A DNA stretch of 64,000 bases from Candidatus Poribacteria bacterium (lineage in GTDB: Bacteria; Poribacteria; WGA-4E; WGA-3G): the NCBI GenBank assembly GCA_022827185.1, contig JAJDTM010000022.1, positions 1 to 64,000 on the forward strand. Reading direction: 5' to 3'. The notes beneath the pieces are model-generated. The model was not told where the DNA came from and did not search any database. It saw nothing but the letters and a program-made list of their open reading frames with translations. Position numbers and translations under genes: made by a program. Every line of letters starts with the position of its first letter. Position 1 is the stretch's first letter. Of the stretch, positions 21,401 through 31,373 are shown one piece after another.

Positions 21401-21717
21401 CCGGATTCCGCAAGTTCGACAGACACATTCAAGGCAGTTTGTCCACCGAGCGTCGGCAGCAACGCATCAGGACGTTCTTTTTCAAGCACAAGCTCCACTG
21501 TGTCCGCCGTTATCGGTTCAATATACGTCTGATCCGCGAAATCCGGATCCGTCATGATAGTGGCGGGGTTGCTGTTGACGAGGGTAATCTCGTACCCCTC
21601 CTCTTTCAGCGCTTTACACGCCTGCGTTCCTGAGTAATCGAACTCGCACGCTTGTCCAATGATAATCGCACCGGACCCTATAATTAAGATCTTTTCTATA
21701 TCTGTTCGCTTTGGCAT
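18436..21717 (-). CDS. carB: Carbamoyl-phosphate synthase large subunit
   Basis: [35 protein letters not shown]...; duplicated ATP-grasp halves. Confidence 0.98.
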   Translation of the reverse strand: MPKRTDIEKILIIGSGAIIIGQACEFDYSGTQACKALKEEGYEITLVNSNPATIMTDPDFADQTYIEPITADTVELVLEKERPDALLPTLGGQTALNVSVELAESGALDKYGVELIGAKLPAIQKAEDRALFKAAMTKIGLAVPQSGIAHTVQEALALVDQIGFPAIIRPAFTLGGTGGGIAYNIEEYEKMVATGLALSPISELLIEESVIGWKEFELEVMRDGADNVVIICSIENVDAMGVHTGDSITVAPIQTLTDKEYQLMRDSAIQIIREIGVDTGGSNIQFAVDPKTGKQVVIEMNPRVSRSSALASKATGFPIAKIAAKLAVGYNLDEIPNDITAETPACFEPTIDYVVVKIPRWAFEKFQGTDETLTTQMKSVGEAMAIGRTFKEALQKGLRSLETGWFGLDNHPLEELPLSELPSKLSIPNVKRIFYIKAALARGMSIEEIHAYTHIDPFFLYNLKEIVDFENALSESDARQHIKQHLQDIVSNHAPQNGGTDGVFTKRLLYQAKQFGFSDRQLADIYDVSEEAIRECRQELGIEATFKTVDTCAAEFEAETPYYYSTCSSEDEVRPSDKPKIMILGGGPNRIGQGIEFDYCCVHAALALKDDGYETIMVNSNPETVSTDYDTSDRLYFEPLTREDVLNIYHKEKPTGVIVQFGGQTPLNLAVALKAAGVPIIGTSPEDIARSEDRQLFKAVLDDIGLMQSPNGTATSSEEATPIAAALGYPVIVRPSYVLGGRAMQIVYDEELLHEYMNTAVEASPEHPVLIDKYLEEAIEVDVDAISDGDLTVIGGIMEHIEEAGIHSGDSDCVLPPYTLVDEQIEQLKIFTYDLAKALHVRGLMNVQYAIKNDEIYVLEVNPRASRTIPFVSKAIGVPLAKLAARVMAGKTLDELGFTREIEPAYFSVKAPVFPFNRFPGSNTRLGPEMKSTGEVMGIDTDVSRAFAKAQKACGYSLPLGGKVFISVKNKDKRAIIFIAKKLTDMGFELIATHGTAKVLLRNGMESELVFSIGKGRPTIHDYIKNHAVDLIINTPTGDLHRPNELLIREMAIAHDIPIFSTIPGAAAAVNAIDALQRGDITVTPLQDYFRML

Positions 21718-21898
21718 CTTTTATATTACCTTGCGGTTCGGTAAGGTGAGACTATGATGTCAAAGTACCTTTCCGTATATCCGTCCCGGCGCGTTGCTTG
21801 GGACTATGTTTTTTGGTGTGCCTCTTTATGTCCTTAGTCAGAAACCCGATTTGGACACCGGACAAATCGGACCAGAAACCCAATATTTAAAAATCCGA

Positions 21899-23044
21899 CT
21901 AACGGCTTTCCGTATCCATCATTTCTGTAAAACGTGAAAAGAGATAACTCGCATCGTGCGGACCAGGAGATGCCTCTGGATGATACTGTACAGAAAAAAT
22001 GGGATACTCCCGATGCTGTATCCCTTCAAGTGTGTCATCATTTAGATTGATATGCGTAATATCAACGCTGTTCGGTAATGAATCAATATCAACGCAGAAT
22101 CCGTGGTTTTGTGAGGTAATCTCAACCTTGTCGGTTTCAAGATGCTTGACAGGTTGATTCGCCCCTCGATGTCCAAACTTCAGCTTGAAGGTTTTTCCAC
22201 CGAGGGCAAGCCCCAGGAGTTGGTGCCCCAAACAGATCCCGAAAAGCGGTTTTTTGTCCATCAAACCTCGGATCGTCTCAATCGCATAGCCAACTGGCAT
22301 CGGATCACCCGGACCGTTTGAAAGAAAAACGCCATCTGGCTCCGCAGCGAGAATCTCTTCTGCAGCTGTCTTTGCTGGTACAACTTGGACCTCGCAGCCG
22401 TGTTCAGTGAGTTGACGCAAGATATTATATTTAATGCCGAAATCAAGGGCGATGACTTTATGACTTTCGGCTTCCGGCTTTCGACTTTCAGCAAGGCGGT
22501 TTTCTGGCTGATGGCTGACGGCTGATGGCTGACGACTATTACGCCACGCATACGGATTTGGGCATGTTACACGTTGCACCAAATCCCAACCCACCAAGCC
22601 GTGCCATGCTTTGGCTTTCGCAACGAGGCTTTCAGGATTCAGGTCCTCCGTAGAGAGACACCCGTTCATCACGCCGTGAACTCGGAGACGGCGGGTGAGG
22701 GCGCGAGTATCAATCCCTTGTATACCAATGATACCGTGTTCGGAGAGGTAAGTATCTAAACTCCATTCTGAACGCCAATTGCTATGGTACGCGCTATATT
22801 CACGAACAACAAACCCTTCCACCTGCGGACCAATCGATTCAACGTCTGCTTCGTTGCAACCGTAATTACCGATCAAGGGATAGGTCATCGTAACGATTTG
22901 TCCTTTGTAGGAGGGATCGGTCAACACCTCTTGGTAACCCGTCATACTGGTATTGAAGACAACCTCACCGACGGTTTCGCCGGTCGCGCCAAACTGCTCA
23001 CCCTCAAAAACTGTTCCATCGGCTAATGCCAGAATCGCTTTCAT
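21899..23044 (-). CDS. carA: Carbamoyl-phosphate synthase small subunit, with a 27-aa repeat-derived linker insertion
   Basis: Start [88 protein letters not shown] insert. Confidence 0.96.
   Translation of the reverse strand: MKAILALADGTVFEGEQFGATGETVGEVVFNTSMTGYQEVLTDPSYKGQIVTMTYPLIGNYGCNEADVESIGPQVEGFVVREYSAYHSNWRSEWSLDTYLSEHGIIGIQGIDTRALTRRLRVHGVMNGCLSTEDLNPESLVAKAKAWHGLVGWDLVQRVTCPNPYAWRNSRQPSAVSHQPENRLAESRKPEAESHKVIALDFGIKYNILRQLTEHGCEVQVVPAKTAAEEILAAEPDGVFLSNGPGDPMPVGYAIETIRGLMDKKPLFGICLGHQLLGLALGGKTFKLKFGHRGANQPVKHLETDKVEITSQNHGFCVDIDSLPNSVDITHINLNDDTLEGIQHREYPIFSVQYHPEASPGPHDASYLFSRFTEMMDTESR
22457..22537 (-). repeat. In-frame repeat-derived segment inside carA
   Basis: AGTCGTCAGCCATCAGCCGTCAGCCATCAGCCAG...GAAAGTCGAAAGCCGGAAGCCGAAAGTCATAAA (coding strand), tandem AGCCRTC and GAAAGYC units. 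Confidence 0.75.
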
Positions 23045-24318
23045 ATTTTCTTTCCCTCTCGGAGTGTAATCGTTTGCCAACCTTTGAGTTCCCATCCTGT
23101 GAAAGGTGTGTTTCGGCTTTTTGAACGAGATTTTGTTACGTCAACCTGATTTATCGCGTCAACATCAATAACAGTAACGTCCCCAACAGCACCAACAGAG
23201 AGCGTCCCGCGATCAATACCGAGTATATTCGCTGGAATGGCGGTCATTTTTGCGATCGCTTCTGTCAAGGTCAGGTGTCCCGGTTGAACAAGATACGTCA
23301 ATACAAGCGGTAGACATGTCTCTAAACCGATAATTCCGTTAGGTGCATCAAGCATACCTTGTGCTTTTTCCGAAGGCGCGTGCGGCGCATGGTCGGTCGC
23401 GATGGCATCAATCGTTCCATCGCATAGCCCCTCAATAATAGCGTCAATATCGGTCTGTGTGCGGAGCGGTGGATGCATCTTGGCATTCGTTCCCTGTTTC
23501 TCAACTTCAGTATCCGTGAGAATCCAGTGGTGTGGACACACCTCAGCGGTTACATAAACGCCCCGTTTTTTCGCTTGACGGACCAATTCAACGGCACCCG
23601 CAGTGCTAACATGTAACACATGGAGATGTCCACCCGTCATCTCTGCCAACATAATATCGCGTGCGACGATGATGTCTTCTGCAGCGTTTGGGCTACCGAC
23701 AAGTCCCAACTTTCGGGAAGTCTCTCCCAAATTCATGACGGCACCGGCGTTAAGGTTATGCTCTTCGCAGTGAACCATGATCGGAAAACCGAGCTCTGCG
23801 CTCAATGCAAGCGCGTCGCGCATAAGCGCGGCATTCATGACAGTAACACCGTCATCACTGAAACCGATTGCCCCTGCGGAACGCATCCCACGCATATCCG
23901 TCAGTTCTTCACCCGCGAGGTCTTTCGTGATACTACCGAAGGGGAACACATTCGTCTTCGCAGTCTTATCCGCGATGTCGTAAATCTGCGCAATCTTTTC
24001 AGGCGTGTCTATCACCGGTGACGTGTTTGCCATGCAAGCGACAGATGTGAATCCGCCCGCCGCTGCCGCCGCTGTGCCGGTAGCGATTGTCTCCTTATGC
24101 GCAAACCCAGGTTCACGGAGGTGGACATGCATATCGATTAAGCCCGGTGCAACAATCATCCCTGTCGCATCATATACATCGGTGTTTTGAAGCTCAGTTA
24201 ACGCTTCCTCACCGCCGACTTTGGTGATCTTGCCATCGGTAATAGAGAGATTCCCAATCTCATCAATATTATTACCCGGATCGATAATATGTCCCTTAAT
24301 GATACACGCGTCGCTCAT
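23041..24318 (-). CDS. pyrC: Dihydroorotase
   Basis: [45 protein letters not shown] overlap with carA. Confidence 0.95.
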   Translation of the reverse strand: MSDACIIKGHIIDPGNNIDEIGNLSITDGKITKVGGEEALTELQNTDVYDATGMIVAPGLIDMHVHLREPGFAHKETIATGTAAAAAGGFTSVACMANTSPVIDTPEKIAQIYDIADKTAKTNVFPFGSITKDLAGEELTDMRGMRSAGAIGFSDDGVTVMNAALMRDALALSAELGFPIMVHCEEHNLNAGAVMNLGETSRKLGLVGSPNAAEDIIVARDIMLAEMTGGHLHVLHVSTAGAVELVRQAKKRGVYVTAEVCPHHWILTDTEVEKQGTNAKMHPPLRTQTDIDAIIEGLCDGTIDAIATDHAPHAPSEKAQGMLDAPNGIIGLETCLPLVLTYLVQPGHLTLTEAIAKMTAIPANILGIDRGTLSVGAVGDVTVIDVDAINQVDVTKSRSKSRNTPFTGWELKGWQTITLREGKKI

Positions 24319-24869
24319 TCACCCTCCCTTTCGTAAATGGTCGCTGAATCTACGCCACCTTCTTCGGCAAGTCGTACCCGAACAAATTCTCTTCGGGAGG
24401 TGGGTACATTTTTGCCTACGTAATCAGCGGCAATCGGCAACTCGCGATGGCCTCTGTCGATTAGCGTCGCCAATTGAATTGCAGCCGGACGGCCGAAATC
24501 CATGAGTGCGTCCATTGCCGCGCGAACCGTACGTCCCGTATAGAGGACTTCGTCTACTAAGATAACCCACTTGCCAGTAATGTCAAACGGTAGTTCGGTA
24601 CTACTAACCTGAATCTGCGTCTCACGGAGGTTAATATCGTCTCGATAGAGCGTGACATCAATGGCACCAACATTGACTTCTATCTCTTCGATACGTTCAA
24701 GGTTCTCAGCGATGCGGTGTGCAATAAAATCACCTCTACTTTTAACCCCGACAAGTACGAGTTCTTCAATGTGTTTATGATTCTGCTCTAAAATTTCGTG
24801 AGCGATTCTGAGCAAAGCGCGACGAATCTCTTCGACGTTCATGACTTGTGCTTTTTCACGCATTTCCAT
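24315..24869 (-). CDS. pyrR: Bifunctional pyr operon regulator/uracil phosphoribosyltransferase PyrR
   Basis: [79 protein letters not shown]. Confidence 0.95.
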   Translation of the reverse strand: MEMREKAQVMNVEEIRRALLRIAHEILEQNHKHIEELVLVGVKSRGDFIAHRIAENLERIEEIEVNVGAIDVTLYRDDINLRETQIQVSSTELPFDITGKWVILVDEVLYTGRTVRAAMDALMDFGRPAAIQLATLIDRGHRELPIAADYVGKNVPTSRREFVRVRLAEEGGVDSATIYEREGE

Positions 24870-24898
24870 TGTTTTGTTCCGTGAGATATCTTAATAAT

Positions 24899-24934
24899 AA
24901 AAAAGCCTCCCCCGTCTAAAGTGACGAGAAAGGC
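24899..24934 (-). terminator. Rho-independent attenuator upstream of pyrR
   Basis: Minus strand GCCTTTCTCGTC ACTTTA GACGGGGGAGGC followed by TTTTTT. Confidence 0.85.
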
Positions 24935-24998
24935 ATCATCCAATAAATTCCGATGGACAGTCTAAATTTTGGCTCCGATTCAAATTGTGGTCTTGCAT

Positions 24999-25033
24999 CC
25001 TTTTTTCAACCTCTCTGGATTGGATTAAAAAGG
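24999..25033 (-). promoter_or_regulatory. PyrR-binding RNA hairpin
   Basis: Minus strand CCTTTTTAATCCAATCCAGAGAGGTTGAAAAAAGG: AAUCCAGAGAGGUU matches the known PyrR recognition loop, on a CCUUUUU/AAAAAGG stem. Confidence 0.85.
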
Positions 25034-25063
25034 TTTTAACACGAACGCTCCATTTATCTTTAT

Positions 25064-25092
25064 ATTATACCATATTTGTGCATTAATTGCAA
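25064..25092 (-). promoter_or_regulatory. pyr operon promoter
   Basis: Minus strand TTGCAA-17 bp-TATAAT. Confidence 0.65.
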
Positions 25093-25151
25093 ATTTTTAT
25101 TTTTTCCAGGAGCGATATCAGGTTTCCAAGGTTAAAGTTGCCGCAGAAAAA

Positions 25152-25757
25152 CTAAACCTTTTGCTCTATCATGCTTGCGAGGATGCCGAGAATTTTATCG
25201 CACTGCGCGATTTGGTAGACTGTTATATCAATAGACAAGTGATTTTCTTTCAATTTAAGGAATTTCCACTCTGTCCCTGTCGTAGCAGCTCCATAAACGC
25301 AAGGAATATCATTCCCTTTTTCAGCATTGAAACGTTGCGCCGCGAGCATCTCAGCGACGCACTGCCCGAGACCGGGGGCGGGATCTTCCTTCTTCGCTTC
25401 AACAAGTACGATAACAGGTGCCCGCAAAAGAGATTGCATCGGCGATAGGCTTATTAAGAAATCGCATACCCCTGTCAATCCATTTTCCGGATCAACATTA
25501 AAGTCAATGCCAGAAAAGAGACTAATGCGACGCTCAAATTTCTCGCGGAGTTCAATCAGAACATTGGCGACAATCAGTTCAGAACGTGCTTTTTCCGTAT
25601 TTACGGCGGCAGCCACAGGGACTTTTTTTTCTAACTCCACCATTAGTTCCGCACTTGGTGCTATGGGGTCTATGTTAGCAAAAATGTCTACAGATTCAAC
25701 AGTTTCCAATTGAAATGTTGTCAATACCTCTTCTAATGTAAAATTGCTATACGCCAT
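25152..25757 (-). CDS. PD-(D/E)XK nuclease-like protein (paralog 1)
   Basis: Start MAYSNFTLEEV; E (EKARSELIVANVLIEL), D (GVCDFLIS), EAKK (VLVEAKKE), Q (QCVAEMLAAQ) motif order. Confidence 0.6.
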   Translation of the reverse strand: MAYSNFTLEEVLTTFQLETVESVDIFANIDPIAPSAELMVELEKKVPVAAAVNTEKARSELIVANVLIELREKFERRISLFSGIDFNVDPENGLTGVCDFLISLSPMQSLLRAPVIVLVEAKKEDPAPGLGQCVAEMLAAQRFNAEKGNDIPCVYGAATTGTEWKFLKLKENHLSIDITVYQIAQCDKILGILASMIEQKV

Positions 25758-26053
25758 TGCTGAAACCTCCTTTCCCAAAAAACTGAAATAATGGTCTTGC
25801 TTTCGTGTGTTCAATTCTATCTACGGAAACGTGAATGTTCCAATCCTGATTCAGATAGCAACAGGTTTAGGTCTCTCAACTGAGATTTTTTGCCGCATTT
25901 CGCGAACTTCTTCTATTACACTGCATTCCATAATTTAAAAATTCTCAAATTCTATAAACATGTCGCCCCGCTGGGGTTGATTCGATCTGTGGAATGTTTG
26001 TACGATTCATCGGTCCCTCCAGGGTCTATATTGAAAGTGCTTCTTCACGGACC

Positions 26054-26659
26054 TTATACCTTTTGCTCTACCATACTCACGAGGATACCGAGGATTTTGT
26101 CGCACTGCCCAATAGAATAAAATTCTTTATCAATATAGAGTTGCTGTCCTTCTAATTTAAGGAATTGCCATACTGTGCCCGTAGTAGCAGCCCCATAAAT
26201 GCAAGGGATTTCATTTCCTTTTTCGATATTAAAACGTTGTGCGGCAAGCATTTCTGCCACACATTGCCCAAAACCAGTCGTCGGTTCATCCTTCTTTGCT
26301 TCAACAAGGACAATGATAGGTGCCTCCAAATAAAATTGCGTAGGCGAGTGACTAATCAAGAAATCGCACACACCCGTCAACCCGTTTTCCACATCAACGT
26401 TGAAATCTATACCTGAAAATAGACTGATACGCCGTGTGAAGTACTCACGGAGTTCAATAAGAACACTGGCGACAATCATTTCTGATTTCGCTTTCTCTGT
26501 CCCTATAGCAACAGCTAACGGCACATTGCGCGCCAATGTCGTAATGAGATACTCACTCGGTGGCACAGGCTCTATGCCCGAAGAAATGTCTGCGGCTTCA
26601 TCAGCCTCCAGCTGAAATGTCTTGCGAACTGTTTCTAAGGTGAAATTGCTATATGCCAT
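26054..26659 (-). CDS. PD-(D/E)XK nuclease-like protein (paralog 2)
   Basis: Strong similarity to 25152..25757 along its full length; same E/D/EAKK/Q motifs. Confidence 0.6.
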   Translation of the reverse strand: MAYSNFTLETVRKTFQLEADEAADISSGIEPVPPSEYLITTLARNVPLAVAIGTEKAKSEMIVASVLIELREYFTRRISLFSGIDFNVDVENGLTGVCDFLISHSPTQFYLEAPIIVLVEAKKDEPTTGFGQCVAEMLAAQRFNIEKGNEIPCIYGAATTGTVWQFLKLEGQQLYIDKEFYSIGQCDKILGILVSMVEQKV

Positions 26660-26773
26660 TTGTGCTAACCCTCCTTACGCAAAATTATTATAACAAATTG
26701 CCAAGGGATTAATAGCCAATAGATATTATACCCCACCAACGTCAGAATTCTCAATAAAGAAGGACAAACCCAT

Positions 26774-27556
26774 CTATTCCCCCTGCACAGCACTAATCTC
26801 ATCTTCTGAAATCTTATGAACGCTTTTCGGATTGAACGTCTGTGTCGTATCAACACGCAGTGCCACCTCAATCCTACCACCGGTCAACACAAAGAACTGA
26901 ATCAGGAAACCACCACCCTGCATCGACTCGACCTGATACGCTTCTTCGTCAAGATCACCAAGCCATGTCGGTAGAGATTCATCAAATTTTGGGTGTGAGA
27001 GAACGTTCTCTGGCAACGCAATAATCAAGGTCCCCGGCGCATCACCGATAGCATCACCGATAACCTTCCGCTTCTCTACCATAAATGGTACTACACGACT
27101 GGCGTATTCAAAATCATCGGGGGTCGCGCGTTCCGGTGCTACAAGTCCCCACGTCAGATGATGAATAAACGGGTTGCCATATCCCTGTCCGAGCATGTGC
27201 TCCAGTGCCGCTTTATCAACAGGATGCACAACAGCGACGTACTCAAACCACCCTTCGCTGCGTGCCGGACTTTCTGCGGGCAATTGCGCAGAAACATTGA
27301 TATAGTCACAACCGTCAACAGGCGACGGATAACACCGCGCATCCCATCCGTTGACATAACCGAGTTGTTTCAAACCATCTGCAACGAGGTGCGGCGGGTC
27401 GCAGAAGATCGCAGCGTGATCCATGTTCGGATGGATTTCTACGCCTGCATCGATGACGCGTTCAGCAACATCGGTCGCCTCTCTGAAACGGAGATCAGCA
27501 TTTTCAATCGTCAGGTAATCATCAAAATTTGTTGGTAATGTAATTAAGTTTTCCAT
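26774..27556 (-). CDS. Conserved hypothetical protein
   Basis: Long ORF with coding-like composition, no recognised family. Confidence 0.5.
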   Translation of the reverse strand: MENLITLPTNFDDYLTIENADLRFREATDVAERVIDAGVEIHPNMDHAAIFCDPPHLVADGLKQLGYVNGWDARCYPSPVDGCDYINVSAQLPAESPARSEGWFEYVAVVHPVDKAALEHMLGQGYGNPFIHHLTWGLVAPERATPDDFEYASRVVPFMVEKRKVIGDAIGDAPGTLIIALPENVLSHPKFDESLPTWLGDLDEEAYQVESMQGGGFLIQFFVLTGGRIEVALRVDTTQTFNPKSVHKISEDEISAVQGE

Positions 27557-27768
27557 GAGAAACCTCTGTTTGCATCTTGAAGGAAGGGGGTATTGAAGAA
27601 GTCAATAAGTCCAATTGAGATGGTACAAGTTTAACAGAAACAGTGTTGATAAGCAAGCATTTTTTGGTCTTCTTTCAAGCCAAAAGTTGTTGAAAAAAGT
27701 ATAGATTTCTGGTAATGTTAATATAGGCTTGAATGCTACGTCCTATACCCAAAACAGAGGAGAGATTT

Positions 27769-28557
27769 ATGAGGAAAAATACGTTTAGAGAACTACTCAA
27801 CGCTGATAAACCGACAGTCGGCACGCATATCCATACCACTTGGCCCTCCATCGTTGAAGCGATCGGTCATACTGGGTTGTATGACTATGTGGAATTCGTC
27901 GGAGAATACGGACCGTTCGATCTGCACGATCTGGATAACCTCTGCCGTGCAGCTGAACTTCACAATATCTCAACAATGATTAAGGTTGACCAGGAGCCTC
28001 GCGGTTTCATCGCACAACGCGCCATTGGCTCTGGCTTCCAGAGTGTGCTTTATGCGGATTGCCAAAACGTTGAAGATGTAAAGGAGTGCGTACGCACGAC
28101 GCGGGCGGATACACCGGAAGATGGAGGCACCTATGGTGTGGCAACCCGCCGGTTTTCTTATATGGGCTACGGTGGCGGCAAAGAATACGTCCAAGCCCTC
28201 CGCGATGTCGTCAACGTCATTATGATTGAGAAGAAAGGCACCGTTGACAACCTCGAAGAAGTGCTGTCCGTTGAAGGTGTTGACATGATTCAGTGGGGCG
28301 GTTCAGACTACTCAATGAGCATCGGGATGGTCGGTCAGCGCGGCGCCCCTGAAATCGGAGAAGCACACGACAAGGTGTTTAAGACCGCCATAAAGATGGG
28401 AGTCCCACCGCGCGCGGAAATTGGAAGTGCCGACGACACGAAACGCTATCTGGATATGGGGGTTCGGCATTTCTGTATCGGCACCGATATTTCCATTCTC
28501 TACAGCTGGTGGCGTGAACATGGTGACGGCGTAAGGAAAGCTATTGACGGACATTAG
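27769..28557 (+). CDS. HpcH/HpaI aldolase/citrate lyase family protein
   Basis: Start MRKNTFRELLNADKPTVGTHIHTTWPSIVEAIGHTGLYDYVEFVGEYGPFDLHDL; EKKGTVDNLEEVLSVEGVDMIQWGGSDYSMS. Confidence 0.82.
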   Translation: MRKNTFRELLNADKPTVGTHIHTTWPSIVEAIGHTGLYDYVEFVGEYGPFDLHDLDNLCRAAELHNISTMIKVDQEPRGFIAQRAIGSGFQSVLYADCQNVEDVKECVRTTRADTPEDGGTYGVATRRFSYMGYGGGKEYVQALRDVVNVIMIEKKGTVDNLEEVLSVEGVDMIQWGGSDYSMSIGMVGQRGAPEIGEAHDKVFKTAIKMGVPPRAEIGSADDTKRYLDMGVRHFCIGTDISILYSWWREHGDGVRKAIDGH

Positions 28558-28574
28558 GGTGGTTATGAGTCGTC

Positions 28575-28755
28575 AGTTATCGGAAAATTTTAAAATCCGT
28601 AAAGTGTACTAAAGTGTTTTTGCTTGGGTGTTTCCGCTAGTAAAGTAGTCAACAACTTTAGTACACTTCGCAACTTTAGATACACTTGCAAACTTCCTGA
28701 CCGCTGATGGAATCCTCTTAACTCTCACTGCGAGGCAAACTGATAACCGATAACT
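28575..28755. repeat. Nested palindromic intergenic element abutting the creatininase stop codon
   Basis: Outer AGTTATCGG/CCGATAACT; inner AAGTGTACTAAAG (28602..28614)/CTTTAGTACACTT (28656..28668). Confidence 0.75.
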
Positions 28756-28756
28756 A

Positions 28757-29485
28757 TTAAAGCATTGACTGCATTTTCTCGGCTACCCAGTCCACAGCGA
28801 CATCAATCATCGCGTGTCCTTTGTCGGCTGTCGCCAATTTCGCTTGATGATGATATTCGCGATCGGATTTCGCCTGCCCCTCATTGGAGATCGTGAGTTT
28901 TGCACTGTCGTAATCCACGCCATTCCAATCGACATTCTCCGCAAAGGCAGCGAGCGCAAACGCTGTCTCAAACTCAGCGGCGTGTCCAGGACAGACACCG
29001 GATTCCATCTGTTCTTGCACTAACTCTGGAGTGTACGCCTCCCAATAGGAATGGAATTCTATATTAATGCCGAGTTTCTCGCGGTAACCGTCCAAGCGTT
29101 CATGCACCGGACCCGCGTTCCCCGCATGTCCATTGACAATCAAGATGTTGCTGATCCCGTGCCGACGCATGCTATCGGCGACATCGTATAACACCTCGCC
29201 GAAAACCTCCGCACGAAGCGTGAGCGTGCCTTTGTGGTCCATCCAATGTTCCGATACACCGATCGCCAGAGGCGTTGTCACAATCACCCGCGGAAACAAC
29301 TTTTCAGCCGCCAATTTGGAGACATAGACCGCGCTTTGCGTATCGTGATACATTGCCAAGTGTTCGTTGTGTTGCTCCGTGCTACCCGTAGGAATGATCG
29401 CACCTTCAAGCGTGCCAGCATCAATCGCCTCACGGACATATCGCCGTTGGTTTTCCCAAAGGAACACTGATTTGATTTGAGACAT
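28757..29485 (-). CDS. Creatininase (creatinine amidohydrolase) family protein
   Basis: GAIIPTGSTEQHNEHLAMYHDT, ILIVNGHAGNAGP, CPGHAAEFETAFALA. Confidence 0.9.
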   Translation of the reverse strand: MSQIKSVFLWENQRRYVREAIDAGTLEGAIIPTGSTEQHNEHLAMYHDTQSAVYVSKLAAEKLFPRVIVTTPLAIGVSEHWMDHKGTLTLRAEVFGEVLYDVADSMRRHGISNILIVNGHAGNAGPVHERLDGYREKLGINIEFHSYWEAYTPELVQEQMESGVCPGHAAEFETAFALAAFAENVDWNGVDYDSAKLTISNEGQAKSDREYHHQAKLATADKGHAMIDVAVDWVAEKMQSML

Positions 29486-29488
29486 TAT

Positions 29489-30535
29489 CTAACCTCCACT
29501 ATTTTTCGGTAGGAGATTATACCTACCGAGTGTATTTCGGACAGCTGCAATACCATCTTCCATCAACGCCTGATTAGGCGGTAGATAGTCTTGCAAACTC
29601 TCCCAATCGTATTCGTTCTGCTGCGCGTCATCGTTTTTAAAGAGGATTTTGGTGCCGTAATCTCGGATCTCATTGAGCGTCCATTCGTAGATATAAAAGC
29701 CGAAAATATCTGCATATAGAGCCGTACTGTCCTGTCTTTCCGCCAGATAAGTTTCTAAAACCACATCAAACCGTTCACCCGTAAAAGCGACGAGATCCTT
29801 CTCAACCGGACCTAAAGAGACACCGTCCCAATCAATTATGTGAAGTCGGTTTTCAGCATCTATAATCAGATTGCCGGGCGTCGGGTCGCCGTGTGTAATC
29901 ACAAAGGGTGTTTGTAGTGCCGTCGCTGAACGTCCTAAATCATCGTATCTACGCAACGTCTGTAAGATAGCAGACCGATGTGCCACGAGTGCCTCAAGCA
30001 GCTGCTTCTGATATTTATTTTCTAATGATGTCTTTTTTTTCGCTGCTTCAAGCACTACATAGAGTTCATGCCGTAGGGGCAAATCATATTTTGCTACAGG
30101 TAGACAATCCAGATCAACCGGATCCGTAGCATCGTGGATTGTTGCTAACAGCGCAGCAGTCTGACGGAGTTCAGTGTCGGTGAAATCCTTTCCGACCTTC
30201 CACAGATCCCACTGACTTTTACCTTCAATAAACGGAAAGAGTGAAACGTTAAAACCTTGCCACGGAAGACTCAGCATGCCATCTTCCGTTTCCAACGGAG
30301 CGACAACACCTCGAATATCGCATCGGTGCCGCAAAAGCGAGGCAACGTGCAGAGATACCGACGATATAGAAGTAGAGGCTTTAGCAAAATACTTTTCACC
30401 GGTGCCGGAGCAAACGATGTAACCGTAACTGTCTTCACCTTCCGGGAAAAAGGTTATGGATTGTAAAGGTAAACCGTAGGCGGTACTGAGCTGTTCGAGT
30501 AATTCCGTTTTATCAAAGGCATTGTCAACTTTCAT
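29489..30535 (-). CDS. Aminoglycoside phosphotransferase/kinase-like protein
   Basis: Probable start MKVDNAFDKTELLEQL; FVITHGDPTPGNLIIDAENRLHIIDWDGVSLGPVEKDLVAF. Confidence 0.82.
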   Translation of the reverse strand: MKVDNAFDKTELLEQLSTAYGLPLQSITFFPEGEDSYGYIVCSGTGEKYFAKASTSISSVSLHVASLLRHRCDIRGVVAPLETEDGMLSLPWQGFNVSLFPFIEGKSQWDLWKVGKDFTDTELRQTAALLATIHDATDPVDLDCLPVAKYDLPLRHELYVVLEAAKKKTSLENKYQKQLLEALVAHRSAILQTLRRYDDLGRSATALQTPFVITHGDPTPGNLIIDAENRLHIIDWDGVSLGPVEKDLVAFTGERFDVVLETYLAERQDSTALYADIFGFYIYEWTLNEIRDYGTKILFKNDDAQQNEYDWESLQDYLPPNQALMEDGIAAVRNTLGRYNLLPKNSGG

Positions 30536-31052
30536 ATCTAAATTTCTCGAAATAACTATCAATCTCTGGTCGTAACTCGATACCAGCCTGCTCAAAGGCA
30601 TCCAGCAGATCTGCGTAAGTTCCTTCACCACCCAAAAAATCCCAGAGTTCTTCTGCGATTAAAACTTCATGATCCCGATCTAGCATCCCTTTTAGTGTCC
30701 ATCGCTCATAAGGATTGTAAGGTATGCCAATCATCGTATTTACAACAACCTCTGGATCTCTTGCTAATTCAGCAGCTGTCCATTCTAGGTGAGTTCGTTT
30801 GTACCCTTCAATATGATTCCAACTGGGTTTCACAGGTTTCAAATCAATTAAAAATAATGCACCATCATAATTTTCGATCCAGATGTCCACCGAGGTCTGT
30901 TTCACTCGTTTCAAAGTTCCAGTTTGGCAAACCTGTCTAATTTCTTCCACTTCAACACACCTATTGGGTTTCCTTTCTGCAACCCAGAGTTCATCCATTA
31001 TGGTCTGAATCTGTTGCTGTGCATCAGTACTAATTCTATTAAAAGGCTTCAT
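30525..31052 (-). CDS. TdeIII-like type II restriction endonuclease, C-terminal portion
   Basis: VDIWIENYDGALFLIDLKPVKPSWNHIEGYKRTHLEWTAAELARDPEVVVNTMIGIPYNPYERWTLKGMLD..EELWDFLGGEGTY. Confidence 0.7.
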   Translation of the reverse strand: MKPFNRISTDAQQQIQTIMDELWVAERKPNRCVEVEEIRQVCQTGTLKRVKQTSVDIWIENYDGALFLIDLKPVKPSWNHIEGYKRTHLEWTAAELARDPEVVVNTMIGIPYNPYERWTLKGMLDRDHEVLIAEELWDFLGGEGTYADLLDAFEQAGIELRPEIDSYFEKFRYES

Positions 31053-31288
31053 TTGGCTTCTGCAACCTTAAATCTTTCTCTTCCCAGTGCAATTGCTACC
31101 GGTTCATAAAACAAGGTACCAAATTCTGTATTCAAGAAGTGAATAAAAGAAAATAAAGCTATTTTATCTTTACCAAGCAAACGATGATGAAAAGGCATAT
31201 TCCTCACTTCAGGTTTATAGGACTGCAGCTTAGCACGCATACAATCTTTAATTTTCTCTGTAATCATTGTCTGTCGTTGCGAAGACAT
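31049..31288 (-). CDS. TdeIII-like restriction endonuclease, N-terminal portion (split from 30525..31052)
   Basis: NMPFHHRLLGKDKIALFSFIHFLNTEFGTLFYEPVAIALGRERFKVAEAK*, ATGA overlap with the downstream ORF. Confidence 0.65.
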   Translation of the reverse strand: MSSQRQTMITEKIKDCMRAKLQSYKPEVRNMPFHHRLLGKDKIALFSFIHFLNTEFGTLFYEPVAIALGRERFKVAEAK

Positions 31289-31373
31289 CTATCAATTCCT
31301 TCTTTTAGGTGGAATATTGTCTCGGAGTATGCTGATACACGATAGACATTGCCTATCCACCGCGACAGCTTAC

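Noticed and set aside
22451-22541. Short tandem repeats in carA considered as a CRISPR-like array
   Set aside because: Contiguous degenerate 7-14 nt units without unique spacers; in-frame in carA.
25152-31288. PD-(D/E)XK pair plus TdeIII-like gene considered as a defence island
   Set aside because: Separated by metabolic genes (aldolase, creatininase, phosphotransferase), no methyltransferase or helicase, no operon continuity.
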